From Acidithiobacillus montserratensis (lineage in GTDB: Bacteria > Pseudomonadota > Gammaproteobacteria > Acidithiobacillales > Acidithiobacillaceae): a stretch of DNA of 64,000 nt. The stretch spans positions 1-64,000 of the forward strand of contig NZ_JABBOU010000023.1 of the NCBI RefSeq assembly GCF_018853465.1. The letters are read 5' to 3'. The translations under genes were made by a program, and so were the position numbers. Below are positions 52,167-62,500 of this stretch, one piece after another. Below the pieces are notes generated by a model. It did not search any database. It saw only the letters and a list, made by a program, of their open reading frames with translations, and was not told where the DNA came from. Every line of letters starts with the position of its first letter. The first letter of the stretch is position 1.

Positions 52167-53144
52167 ATGCGCGTATTTGTGACCGGTGCGACCGGATTCA
52201 TTGGTAGGGCGGTTGTGCGGGAGTTGCAGGAAAATGGCCACCATGTGATTGGACTAGCCCGCTCCAGGCAGGCGGCTACGTTGCTGCGAAAGCAGGGAGT
52301 AGAGCCGCAGCAGGGCCATCTGGCTGACCTTGAGAGTCTGCGTACCGCAGCGGCACGCAGCGATGGCGTGATCCACCTGGCTTTTATACATGGCTTATCC
52401 AATGCTTCCTGGCGGAACCGCTTGTATATATTGGCGGGTGGCGCGCCGGGTGGCATTGTGGGACGTTTTCTGAAAGTGGTGACTGACGCCGATCGTCGCG
52501 CCATAGATGCGATGAGCGCTGCCTTGCAAGGCTCAGAACGTCCGTTGGTGGCTACGTTTGGTACTTTGGGTATGGCCGCTACTGGTGTCATGCGAGACTC
52601 GCCTGCACTGGAGGCAGATAAGCCCGATCCAGCTTCACCGGGTTATGGTCGCGCAATCACCGAGTCGGTTCTTGAAGCTTGGGCGATGCGCGGCGTGCGC
52701 ACATCCATGGTGCGGCTGTCACCCTCTGTGCATGGTATGGGCGACAACGGTCTGGTGCGGCAGATAATCCTGGCGGCGCGTAAAAAAAAGGAAATGGCGT
52801 TTGTGGACGATGGGTGTAATCGCTGGCCGGCTGTACACCGTGACGACGCGGCAAAATTGTTTCGGCTGGCGCTGGAAAAAGGCAGCGCCGGGGCCCGATA
52901 TCACGGTGTCGCCGAGGAGGGTATTATGATGCGTGATATTGCTGGCGTGATTGGTCAGCGATTAAGCTTGCCGGTCCGCTCCATCACGCATGAAGAAGCA
53001 CTGAAACACTATGGTTGGCTGGGCGCGTTTATTGCGCTGGACAATCCCAGTTCTAGCCTCTGGACGCGCGAGCAGATGGACTGGCAGCCGCTTGGGCCGT
53101 CCCTGCTCGATGACCTTGAGAACTGTGATTATTTCCGCGACTGA
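52167..53144 (+). CDS. NAD(P)-dependent epimerase/dehydratase-type SDR
   Basis: 325 aa. N-terminal Rossmann motif VFVTGATGFIGRAVVREL, a degenerate active site (SPGYGRAITESV in place of YxxxK), and WPAVHRDDAAKLFRLALEKG. Atypical extended SDR of unknown substrate. GAAGGAAT ribosome-binding site. The AraC-family gene follows 73 nt later; SDR plus cupin-type AraC pairs are common portable units, so this may be an insertion between cbbR and dab. Confidence 0.85.
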   Translation: MRVFVTGATGFIGRAVVRELQENGHHVIGLARSRQAATLLRKQGVEPQQGHLADLESLRTAAARSDGVIHLAFIHGLSNASWRNRLYILAGGAPGGIVGRFLKVVTDADRRAIDAMSAALQGSERPLVATFGTLGMAATGVMRDSPALEADKPDPASPGYGRAITESVLEAWAMRGVRTSMVRLSPSVHGMGDNGLVRQIILAARKKKEMAFVDDGCNRWPAVHRDDAAKLFRLALEKGSAGARYHGVAEEGIMMRDIAGVIGQRLSLPVRSITHEEALKHYGWLGAFIALDNPSSSLWTREQMDWQPLGPSLLDDLENCDYFRD

Positions 53145-53217
53145 TCGGGCATGGCATACAAGGTGTTGCGCTGCAAACTTTACTTTATCAACCGGGCTCA
53201 ATACCTCAAGGTAATCC

Positions 53218-54192
53218 ATGGACCCTCTTTCGGATATGTTGTCTCTGCTCCGACCGCAAAGCTACGCCTCTCGAGGTCTTGATGTTGCCGGTAGGTGGGC
53301 ATTGGATTTTCCGTCTGGTCCGGGCATCAAGTGCTATGCCCTGACTACCGGGCGTTGTTGGTTATGGGTGGAGGGTGTAGATCTACCGCTGGCGCTGACG
53401 GCTGGCGACTGTGTGCTGTTGCCACGCGATTGTGCATTTCGTTTCGGCAGTGATGCAGAGGCGCCTGCACAGGATGTCATGGATCTGATTTCCGGCACCC
53501 AGATGGGAGCTGTGGTTACCCTCAATGGCGGTGGAGACTGCAGCGGGGTCGGGGGTTATTTCGAGTTCGTGGATCCACAAGCGGATATTCTGCTTGGCCT
53601 TTTGCCGCCAGTGATCATGGTCCGCGAAGAGTCAGATCGTGTCGCTCTGCGGCAGTCGATAGAACGACTGATGCAGGAGCTGCGTGAACCGCAGCCTGGC
53701 AGTGATCTGCTGGCCGACCACCTTGCGCAGACCTTATTGATTCAGGCTTTGCGTTTGTTTCTGGCGGATCGTTCTGCGGCGGGCACTGGTTGGTTATTCG
53801 CCATGGCCGACCGACATATCGGCGCGGCACTGGTCGCACTGCATACTGACCCGGGTCGGCGCTGGAATCTGTCGATACTGGCAAAACATGTTGGCATGTC
53901 CCGCTCCAACTTTGCAGCCCGCTTCAAAAATATCGTGGGTGAAACACCGATGGAATATCTGACGCACTGGCGCATGCAGCTTGCTGCGGATCGACTTGCA
54001 CACGGCCATCAGCCTGTCTCCGCTATCGCCTACGCGCTGGGATACGAATCCGAAAGTGCTTTTAGCGTCGCCTTCAAGCGGGTCATAGGCTGTCCCCCGG
54101 GAAGATATGCGCGGGAGTGTTCCGCGCATAAATCTCCGGCGGCCCGACTGCATCGCCAGAGTAAAGGGCACGCAGGGTCGGACAAAATTTGA
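53218..54192 (+). CDS. AraC-family regulator with N-terminal cupin domain
   Basis: 324 aa. N-terminal cupin-like sensor (about 20-190) with CYALTTGRCWLWVEG and LTAGDCVLLPRDCAFRFGS; C-terminal double helix-turn-helix with WNLSILAKHVGMSRSNFAAR, then GETPMEYLTHWRMQLAADRL and IAYALGYESESAFSVAFKRV. Probably regulates the SDR gene; the direct repeats upstream of dabB are also arranged as AraC-type sites often are. Confidence 0.9.
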   Translation: MDPLSDMLSLLRPQSYASRGLDVAGRWALDFPSGPGIKCYALTTGRCWLWVEGVDLPLALTAGDCVLLPRDCAFRFGSDAEAPAQDVMDLISGTQMGAVVTLNGGGDCSGVGGYFEFVDPQADILLGLLPPVIMVREESDRVALRQSIERLMQELREPQPGSDLLADHLAQTLLIQALRLFLADRSAAGTGWLFAMADRHIGAALVALHTDPGRRWNLSILAKHVGMSRSNFAARFKNIVGETPMEYLTHWRMQLAADRLAHGHQPVSAIAYALGYESESAFSVAFKRVIGCPPGRYARECSAHKSPAARLHRQSKGHAGSDKI

Positions 54193-54282
54193 AGCTTTCT
54201 CCCTAAGCGAATATTCCGTTATTTCTTCTGAGCTATTTACGCAGTTACTTGGTTATGAGCCTTAAGCTATATTGTATTTATG

Positions 54283-54315
54283 ATAATAAATTATATAAAT
54301 TTAAATAATAAATTA
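54283..54315 (+). repeat. 11-bp direct repeat, 22-bp period, upstream of dabB
   Basis: ATAATAAATTA occurs exactly at 54283-54293 and 54305-54315. The surrounding 54270-54330 is nearly all A/T, unlike the flanking genes. The repeats begin 92 and 70 nt before the dabB ATG and lie on one helical face. They are candidate regulator half-sites; the AT-rich tract may also hold the dab promoter. Confidence 0.55.
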
Positions 54316-54374
54316 GAATAAATAATCATATCCCGTTATTGTCTCCTCCGGTCATCTGATCCCTGGAGGTAACA

Positions 54375-56072
54375 ATGATGCACATTCTATCCATACCTTG
54401 GCTGGCAGGAGGACTGTTGGCGCTGATGCCGGCAGGACTTATCCTGATGGGCTTGCCTGGGGTTCGCAGGACCCGGCAATCCGCCCTTACGACCCGTAAC
54501 CGGGTCCGTTGGACCGCCATAGTCACATTATTACTGGCTTTGGCTGCCGATCTGATTTTTGTCTTGGGTGCCCGCAGCAGCCTGCTTTTGGCAAGCGTGC
54601 CACTGCCCGCTCTGCACTTCGCTTTGCCGCTCTCCATAGCAGTTGATCCCTTGACCTTGATCCTCGCGAGCGTGGTGTCTTTTGTGCTGGTGATGATTGC
54701 CCAATACAGCGTGGCCTATCTGGACGGTGATCCGCAGCAGGCCCGTTTTTTCCGGCTTTTGTCTTTTACGGGCGGGTTTTTTCTCCTGACAGTCATCTCC
54801 GGCAACATCGGATTATTTACCCTGGCCATCATTGCCGTGGGCTTCAGTATCAATCGTCTGCTCAGGTTTTATGGGGATCGTCCCAAGGCCATCATGGCGG
54901 CCCACAAAAAGTCCTTGTTCACACGGACGGCGGATCTCTGTCTGGTGGCTGCTGCCCTGTTGATCGGACACAGCGTGGGAAGTCTTCAGTTTGTGGCTAT
55001 CCGCAGTTTCGTCGAGCAGGCGGGGACCATACCCATGTCTCTGCAGGTGGCTGCCTGGCTGATTGTGGCGGCGGTGTTTTTGAAAAGTGCGCATTTTCCG
55101 GCCCATGGCTGGTTGATTCAGGTCATGGAGGCGCCTACTCCAGTGTCAGCACTGATGCATGCGGGTATTGTGTATAGTGGGGCCATTGTCGCGCTGCGCA
55201 CGAGCGCACTGCTGATCCGGGTTCCCGACGCCCTGCTTATACTGGGATTGGCGGGTTTGACTACGGTCATGATCGCTTCTCTGGTGATGACCACCCAGAC
55301 TTCCATCAAATCCATGTTGGCCTGGTCTACAACCGCCCAGCTGGGTTTCATGTCTCTGGAGCTGGGTTTGGGGCTTTTCCCTCTGGCACTGCTGCACTTG
55401 GTGGGACATTCCCTCTACAAGGCGCATGCCTTCCTGTCTTCGGGCAGTATTACCGATCAGTTGCGTCAGGTGCCGCCGGGCGCCAAGAAGAAAGCCGGCC
55501 TGGTAACGTGGCTGACGGCTACCGTGCTGGGGGTACTGATCTCTGCGGGTGCTGCCTGGTGTTTTGGCGAAAATCCCTTTGTGGAACCCGTGTGGATTGC
55601 CCTGGTGCTGATTGTCGCTGCCGCTATATCGCAAATTTTGATCAAAGGCTTTCTGTTTGATGCGGCTGTGGACCGGTTTATGGCCATATTGGTAGCTGTC
55701 GCCATGGGATTGATTTATCTAGTGCTGCACACCTTGTTTGTCTGGGGCTTTAGCGCCGACCTGACCCGTGCCATGCCCGTCGTATCGGGCGCTTATATGG
55801 CGTTGGTGGGATTGACGGCAGTGGGTTTCCTGTTCCTGAGTTTCATGCAGGGCCCCGGACACATGGTTCTGCCGAAAAAAGTCCAGTGGGCTTTGTTCAC
55901 TTATCTCTACAACGGCTTGTATACCGACTACTGGGTAGAGCAGTTTTCCCACCGTTTCTGGTCGGAGCGGGTCAGCGTCAAACTGCCGCGCAAGAATCTT
56001 GCCGTGGAGTCTTTGCAATCAGTGGCACGAAATCAGGAATCCATGACCATGAAGGAGGTGACCAATGAGTAA
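54375..56072 (+). CDS. dabB: DabB, membrane subunit of the DAB inorganic-carbon transporter
   Basis: 565 aa, about 14 hydrophobic segments, of the NuoL/MrpA antiporter-like family. LDGDPQQARFFRLLSFTGGF, the helix with AAVFLKSAHFPAHGWLIQVM and EAPTPVSALMHAGIVYSGAI are typical; the rest of complex I is absent. DabB couples cation movement to DabA, so CO2 is hydrated one way and bicarbonate accumulates in the cytoplasm. GGAGG ribosome-binding site; the stop overlaps dabA by 8 nt. Confidence 0.93.
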   Translation: MMHILSIPWLAGGLLALMPAGLILMGLPGVRRTRQSALTTRNRVRWTAIVTLLLALAADLIFVLGARSSLLLASVPLPALHFALPLSIAVDPLTLILASVVSFVLVMIAQYSVAYLDGDPQQARFFRLLSFTGGFFLLTVISGNIGLFTLAIIAVGFSINRLLRFYGDRPKAIMAAHKKSLFTRTADLCLVAAALLIGHSVGSLQFVAIRSFVEQAGTIPMSLQVAAWLIVAAVFLKSAHFPAHGWLIQVMEAPTPVSALMHAGIVYSGAIVALRTSALLIRVPDALLILGLAGLTTVMIASLVMTTQTSIKSMLAWSTTAQLGFMSLELGLGLFPLALLHLVGHSLYKAHAFLSSGSITDQLRQVPPGAKKKAGLVTWLTATVLGVLISAGAAWCFGENPFVEPVWIALVLIVAAAISQILIKGFLFDAAVDRFMAILVAVAMGLIYLVLHTLFVWGFSADLTRAMPVVSGAYMALVGLTAVGFLFLSFMQGPGHMVLPKKVQWALFTYLYNGLYTDYWVEQFSHRFWSERVSVKLPRKNLAVESLQSVARNQESMTMKEVTNE

Positions 56073-58521
56073 CAATGTTCTGGAAAATACGGAAATGCTC
56101 TACGAGCGGGTGATTCGGCGGATTGCTCCGCTCTGGCCTCTGGATAGTTATGTGGCGGTCAATCCCTACTGGGGTTTTGCGGATACACCCTTCTGTCAGG
56201 TAACAGCGGAGCTGGAGGGCAGTGTGGGTGAGCGTCTGGTCATGGATCGGCGCTGGTATGCGGATTTGTTGCAAACGGGCAAGCTGGATATGGTCGACAT
56301 TCAGTGCGCTGCGGATGATCTGGGCTTGTCTGCCGATGAGGAGGAATGGCGTAATTACCTGCAGGAAACGCCAGAAACGCCCATGCGTCTGCCGCGTTTG
56401 CCGGAACTGATGGATCGCCAGGGGCATGCTTCCATCTCCCAGTATGTGGTGGAGCAAATCAGCCACTTTCTGGCCGCTTATTATGACCGTGGGCAGTCCT
56501 TCTGGTCCTTTCCCAGGGATCCCGACCTCGGGCTTTTCGGCAGCTGGCGGCAGTACACCTTGCTCGATCATAGTCTCAGTCCCATGGGTCTGAAGAAGAT
56601 TCGCGCACCTTTGCTGGCTTTGTCTGCGGAACCTGTGCAGGCCCGGGTCTGGGCCATGCAGACCCTGAACATTCCCCAAGGGGAGGAGGAGGCTTATCTG
56701 CTGGTTTTGCTCAAGTCCATTGGAGGCTGGACGAGCTGGTGCCGCTATCTTCTCTGGCAGGCGGAACTGCAGGGGGCTGCGCATCAGGATCTGCGGGATC
56801 TGTTGACGATCCGGATGGTCTGGGAGGCGCTGCTGCGTCTTGCTGCGAATCCCCAAGTGGTGGAGCGCTGGCAGCGGCAATTGCACGCCTGGTCACAAGA
56901 TGACAAGAAAATTGACCGGGAGAATGCCCAGCGCGGTGAGGTACTGCTGCGCGCTACGGAAATCGCTTACCGCCGTCAGGTGGCGGCGCGGATTCGCAAG
57001 CGTCCGTCGCGCAAAGTCGGCGCTGCAAAATCACAGATCCAGGCAGCATTTTGCATTGACGTGCGCTCAGAGGTATTCCGCCGGCATCTGGAAGGCGTCA
57101 TGCCCAGCCTGGAAACCATCGGTTTCGCCGGCTTTTTCGGGGTGTTGCTGGATTATCAGCGGCAGGGAGATCTGGTACCCCGGACCCAGTCCCCGGTGTT
57201 GCTCAATCCCGCTGTGCATGTCCACGAGGAGGTTCCGGAGCCCGTTATCACCCGGCGTTTCCGGCGCCTGCGCCGGGGAGCGACCTGGAAGCAGTTCAAG
57301 CTTTCGGCGGCATCCTGCTTCTCCTTTGTGGAAACTGCCGGGCTCTCCTATGTGGCGCGTCTGCTGGCGGATACTCTGGCTTGGCATCAGCCATCGCTTC
57401 CGCCCGACGATGCAGGGCTTTCCGGGGGCGAACGGGCGGCGTTGCACTGCGCGTTGCCGGCTTCTCTGAGTCTGGATGAACGTGTCAAAATGGCGGAGTT
57501 CATTCTGACGGGCCTGGGGCTGACTCAAGAGGTGGCTCCCATTGTGATGCTGGTGGGCCATGGTAGTTCTACGACCAATAATCCCCACCGTGCAGGTCTG
57601 GATTGTGGTGCCTGTGCGGGGCAAACGGGCGAGGTCAATGCCAAGGCAGCGGCTCAGCTGCTCAATGACCGGCAGATTCGCACAGCACTGTTGGAAAAAG
57701 GCTGGACTCTCGATCCTGAGACCTGCTTTTTGCCGGCGCTGCACGATACCACCACGGATCGGGTGGAGATTCTGGGTAAGCTGAGTGATTACCGGCTCGA
57801 TGCAGCGCTTTTCGCAGCATTGCAGGATGCTTTGGAAAAAGCGGCCAATCTCACCCGGCTGGAAAGAATGCTGCGCCTAGAGCCGGATCTGCGGGATCCC
57901 GATATGGTCAGCCGGAATATGGCTTTTCGTGGGCGGGATTGGTCCCAGGTGCGTCCCGAATGGGCGCTGGCGGGTAATGCTGCCTTCATTGCCGCACCCC
58001 GTTGGCGGACGCGGGAAATGAATCTGGCGGGGAGGGCTTTCCTCCACGATTACGATACCAGCAAGGATGCGGATTTCAGTCTCCTGAACCTGATCATGAC
58101 GGCCCCCCTGGTGGTCGCCAACTGGATCAATCTGCAATATTACGGTTCCATTGTCGATAATCAGCGGCAGGGTTGCGGTAACAAGGTCCTGCACAATGTG
58201 GTGGGGGGCACCATCGGGGTACTGGAGGGCAATGGTGGCGATCTGCGCGTTGGGCTATCGGAGCAATCTCTGCGCGACAGCAGCAGTATTCTGCAGCATG
58301 AGCCTTTGCGTTTGTCGGCTTTCATCGAGGCGCCGACGGAAGCGATGGACGCCATCATCGCAAAAAATGCGGTACTCGACCAACTGGTCAATAACCGCTG
58401 GCTGACCATTATCCAGATCACCCCCGACGGTCAGCTTCTGGAGCGCCGTGGCGAAGGGACCTGGAAGAACATCACTCAATACCAGCCGAGAAAATCGGCA
58501 GCGGTATCCAGCCCGCCGTAA
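56065..58521 (+). CDS. dabA: DabA, carbonic-anhydrase-like subunit of the DAB transporter
   Basis: 818 aa, DUF2309/UPF0753 family. The zinc ligands and catalytic residues of the beta-carbonic-anhydrase-like site are present: C330 and D332 in FCIDVRSEVFRRHLEG, H499 in LVGHGSSTTNNPH, and C514 in RAGLDCGACAG. The spacing H499 to C514 equals the known H524 to C539 spacing of the Halothiobacillus protein. Works with DabB in inorganic-carbon accumulation. Its 3' end overlaps serB on the other strand by 46 nt. Confidence 0.94.
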   Translation: MSNNVLENTEMLYERVIRRIAPLWPLDSYVAVNPYWGFADTPFCQVTAELEGSVGERLVMDRRWYADLLQTGKLDMVDIQCAADDLGLSADEEEWRNYLQETPETPMRLPRLPELMDRQGHASISQYVVEQISHFLAAYYDRGQSFWSFPRDPDLGLFGSWRQYTLLDHSLSPMGLKKIRAPLLALSAEPVQARVWAMQTLNIPQGEEEAYLLVLLKSIGGWTSWCRYLLWQAELQGAAHQDLRDLLTIRMVWEALLRLAANPQVVERWQRQLHAWSQDDKKIDRENAQRGEVLLRATEIAYRRQVAARIRKRPSRKVGAAKSQIQAAFCIDVRSEVFRRHLEGVMPSLETIGFAGFFGVLLDYQRQGDLVPRTQSPVLLNPAVHVHEEVPEPVITRRFRRLRRGATWKQFKLSAASCFSFVETAGLSYVARLLADTLAWHQPSLPPDDAGLSGGERAALHCALPASLSLDERVKMAEFILTGLGLTQEVAPIVMLVGHGSSTTNNPHRAGLDCGACAGQTGEVNAKAAAQLLNDRQIRTALLEKGWTLDPETCFLPALHDTTTDRVEILGKLSDYRLDAALFAALQDALEKAANLTRLERMLRLEPDLRDPDMVSRNMAFRGRDWSQVRPEWALAGNAAFIAAPRWRTREMNLAGRAFLHDYDTSKDADFSLLNLIMTAPLVVANWINLQYYGSIVDNQRQGCGNKVLHNVVGGTIGVLEGNGGDLRVGLSEQSLRDSSSILQHEPLRLSAFIEAPTEAMDAIIAKNAVLDQLVNNRWLTIIQITPDGQLLERRGEGTWKNITQYQPRKSAAVSSPP

Positions 58522-59588
58522 CGAATCTGAAAGTCCGCCTGGGCCCGCACTACGGCCTTGGCGTGATAGGCAATGCCGACGCCTGCCTTGCGCAGCATCG
58601 GCAGATCATTGGCTCCGTCCCCTATGGCAATACAGTGACTGGGGTCGGTGCCAGCACTGATGGCCAATAACTCCAGGATGTCGGCCTTGGCATCGGCATC
58701 GACGATGTCGCCCAGCACCTGACCGGTGATTTTGCCATCGACGATTTCCAGGGTATTGGCAAAGGCATAGTCCAGATCCAGCATCTCTTGCAAATGCCGG
58801 GTAAACTGGGTGAAACCACCGGAAACCACCCCGGTTTCGAGTCCTTGCGCCTTGGCGGCCTGGATCAGCTCCCGGGCCCCGGGGCTGAGCTGCAGACGTT
58901 CGCGGATGATGGCATCGATGCTGCTGGCGGGGGTCCCCTGTAACAGACGCACCCGTTCCCGCAGGGAGGTCTGAAAATCCAGCTCGCCCGCCATGGAGCG
59001 TTCGGTAATGGCCGCTACCTGCCGTTTGAGACCCAGGTGGTCGGCCATTTCATCAATACATTCAATGCTGATCAGTGTAGAATCCATATCAGTCAGCAGC
59101 AGCCGGAAATGGCCAGGGTCCCAGACCGGGGTCATGGCCAGATCGACATGAATGCCTTCCAGAGCATCCGTCAGCGCACGATTGAAGGCCGGGACAGGGC
59201 CCTGGGGACCATGCATGGCGATGGCCAGGCTGTCGCCCTGGGCATGAAGAATCCGGCCGGGCATACAATTTTGCAGGTGCAGGGTGGTCAATGCCCGGCG
59301 CAGGGCTTCGGCGTGCAGCGGACCCCGCAGCACCAGTCGCGAAGCATGGCTCTCGCTGGGCATGGAGGACCAGAAAACCTCGCGATCCTGATGCAGGGCC
59401 TGGTGGGACAGCTCATCCAGAAAAGGCGTGATTTCACTGACAGCCACCGGCAGATGCCAGCTTTGCAGCCAGGAGCCCCAGATTTGCTGATGACTTTCGG
59501 TACTATGGACGAATTGTCCCATGCTGGCAGGTAAGGTCATGGGGCCGCGTTCAGCAGGACTCAACAGGGCAAGGCGGGTGCTACTCAT
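58476..59588 (-). CDS. serB: Phosphoserine phosphatase
   Basis: 370 aa HAD-family enzyme for the last step of serine synthesis. N-terminal ACT-like extension (about 1-155), then LLLTDMDSTLISIECIDEMA with the nucleophile DxDxT, SGGFTQFTRHLQEM and CIAIGDGANDLPMLRKAGVG. Start overlaps the mfd stop (ATGA). The 3' end runs 46 nt into the convergent dabA. Confidence 0.95.
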   Translation of the reverse strand: MSSTRLALLSPAERGPMTLPASMGQFVHSTESHQQIWGSWLQSWHLPVAVSEITPFLDELSHQALHQDREVFWSSMPSESHASRLVLRGPLHAEALRRALTTLHLQNCMPGRILHAQGDSLAIAMHGPQGPVPAFNRALTDALEGIHVDLAMTPVWDPGHFRLLLTDMDSTLISIECIDEMADHLGLKRQVAAITERSMAGELDFQTSLRERVRLLQGTPASSIDAIIRERLQLSPGARELIQAAKAQGLETGVVSGGFTQFTRHLQEMLDLDYAFANTLEIVDGKITGQVLGDIVDADAKADILELLAISAGTDPSHCIAIGDGANDLPMLRKAGVGIAYHAKAVVRAQADFQIRYGGLDTAADFLGWY

Positions 59589-62500
59589 GCGGGTGTCCTC
59601 AAGGCTTCGACAAGGGGAATGATGGCCTGGCAGCGTGCTTCACCGTCGGGAAAGTCCTGGCGAATGCGCAGGCGCTGGGCGCCGTCCAGTTGATAAATAC
59701 TGTGCGGACGCTGTACCAGTTGAATGATTTTTTCCGGAGACACCTGGTTTTCCGGGGCAAATTGCAGGCGGGCTCCCGATGGTCCGACGTCGATCTGTTC
59801 AATACCCATCTGGCTGGCAAGGAGGCGGAGCTGGGTCTGGCACAGCAGCGTTCTGGCCGGGGCAGGCAGCGGACCGAAGCGATCCACCATTTCCACCATG
59901 ATTTCACCAATAGCCGCATCACTGCGCACATCGCTGAGTCGCTTGTAAAACTGCAGGCGTAAATGTACGTCAGGCAGGTAGTCTTCGGGGATCAAAGCTG
60001 CCGTGTTCAGATGAATTTCCGGCCCGCTGGCGCGTTGCTCGGCCAGACTGCGCGGATCCTTGCCGGCGCGGATGGCGGCCACGGCATCATTGAGCCATTC
60101 CATGAACAGGGTAAAGCCGACTTCGTCCATGTGTCCGCTTTGCTCTTCACCTAGCAGTTCACCGGCGCCTCGGATTTCCAGATCATGACTGGCCAGAGCA
60201 AAGCCTACCCCCAAATCTTCCAGAGACTGGATGGCATCCAGTCGGCGGCGGGCATCATCACTCATGGCGCGCAGGTCGGGGGTGAACAGGTAGGCATAAG
60301 CCCGCTGATGGGAGCGTCCCACCCGACCGCGAAGCTGATGCAGCTGGGCCAGACCAAATTTATCCGCCCGATTGATGAGAATGGTATTGGCGTGGGGATT
60401 GTCGATGCCCGATTCGATAATGGTGGTACTGAGCAGGATATCAAAACGCTGATGATAAAAATCGAGCATGACCGCTTCCAGCTCGCCTTCCGGCATTTGC
60501 CCGTGGGCGACGCGCAGTCGGGCCTCAGGAAGCAGCCGACGGAGATTGCTGGCCATGCGCTCAATATCCCGCACTTCATTGTGCAGGAAGTAAATCTGGC
60601 CACCCCGGTGCAATTCGCGCTGACAGGCTTCGACCACCACCGCATCTTCCCAAGTTTGCACAAATGTACGCACCGGTTGGCGACGTTGCGGGGGCGTAGC
60701 GATGATGGATAAATCCCGCAATCCGGCCAGGGACAGATTCAGGGTGCGGGGAATGGGAGTGGCGGTGAGCGTAAGAATATCCACTTCTGCGCGCAGCGCC
60801 TTAATCTGTTCTTTCTGGCGGACCCCGAAGCGGTGTTCCTCGTCCAGAATCAACAAGCCAAGATCCTTGAAATGCACATCTTTCTGGAGCAGGCGATGGG
60901 TGCCGATCAGTATCTGGACTTCCCCCGCTTCGGTGGCTGCGAGAATCTCCTTGTGGGTCTTACCCTTCTGGAAGCGGGAAAGTACCTCTACCCGCAGCGG
61001 CAAGCCGGCAAAGCGATTCTGAAAATTTTCATAGTGCTGTTGGGCCAGCAGGGTGGTAGGTACCAGAACGACTACCTGTGCCCCGCCATGGGCCGCCAGA
61101 AAAGCCGCGCGCAGCGCCACCTCGGTTTTGCCGAAACCCACATCGCCACAGACCAGACGATCCATGGGATGGGGGCTGGTCATGTCGGCAATCACGGCAT
61201 CAATGGCCTGTTGCTGATCGGGGGTTTCTTCGAAGGGAAAACGGGAAACAAAGTCCCAATAGGCTTCATCTGGGTGCGCAAAGGCGCGTCCCTGGCGCGC
61301 CGCCCGCCGGGCATAAATGTCCAGCAGTTCGCTGGCGGCATCAATGGCCTTTTCCCGCGCCCTGGTTTTGGCTTTGTCCCACTGCGGACTACCCAGACGC
61401 GACAGTACCGGTTCCGCAGCCCCGTTACCCACATACCGGGCGATGCGATCAAGATGATCGGCGGGTACATACACCAGATCTCCCTGGGCATATTCCAGCA
61501 CCACATATTCATTGACATCGCCCTGGGCCGCAAAAGGCGTGCGCATCCCCTGAAAACGCCCGATCCCGTATTCCTCGTGGGTCACCGCATCGCCGGGCTG
61601 CAGTTCGCCCAGATCACGGATCAATCCTTCCACATTGCGTTGCCGGACCTGGGCGCTGCGTCTTTGCGCAAATACCCGATCCCCGAAAATTTGCGCTTCC
61701 GAGACGAGCGCACGCTGGACCAGCCCCTTGTCCTTGATCAGCAGGCCGCGCTCCAGAGGGGCTACAGTGATGGCAATTTTTTCTGCGGAAGCCAGAAACT
61801 CCGGCCAGTTGTTCAGACGGGTTGCCGTCAGTCCGGCTTTACTGAGCCGTTCAGAAAGGGCTTCCTGACGGCCCGGAGATTCGGCAGCAATCAGGGCGCG
61901 TCCCTGGGGCGGGAGTTGCCGTAAAAAGGTTTCCAGCGCTGCCAGTGGCGTTTCCGGGCTGCCCTGCAGGGCAGGTAAAGGGGCTGTCGGCAAGGCTTCG
62001 CCGGTCCCGTTTTGCTCCCCGTGGACCAGGGCGCGACTTTGCAGGGCGCTTTCCCATTCGTCTGGGCTCAAGATCAATGCTTCAGGAGGAAGAATGGGGT
62101 AATGGAAGTCGTGGGCGCGCTCTTCGTGACGCTCTTGCCAGTCATGACGGATTTGCTGGCTGGCGTTTGCCAGACCGGGAGGCATGAAAATAATTCCGTC
62201 CGCAGGGAAATGGGAGAGCAAGTGGCTGCTTTCCGGGAAAAACAGAGGCAGATAATGCTCCGCCCCCTGCGGAACCTGCCCCCGACTGGCGGCCCGATAC
62301 GCTTCCGAGCGCTGTGGGTCACCACTGAACCGGGCTCGAAACTGGCTGCGGAACTCATGGAGGGCGTCCTTATCCACGGGGATTTCCCGCGCCGGGAGCA
62401 GGGACACCTTGCTGACTTTGTCCAGGGTTCGCTGGGTTTCCGGATCAAAAGCCCGGATACTTTCCACCTCAGTATCAAACAGCTCAACCCGGTAGGGTAA

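Noticed and set aside
60833-61924. 363-aa plus-strand frame inside mfd
   Set aside because: Shadow of the mfd coding strand; no ribosome-binding site or domain.
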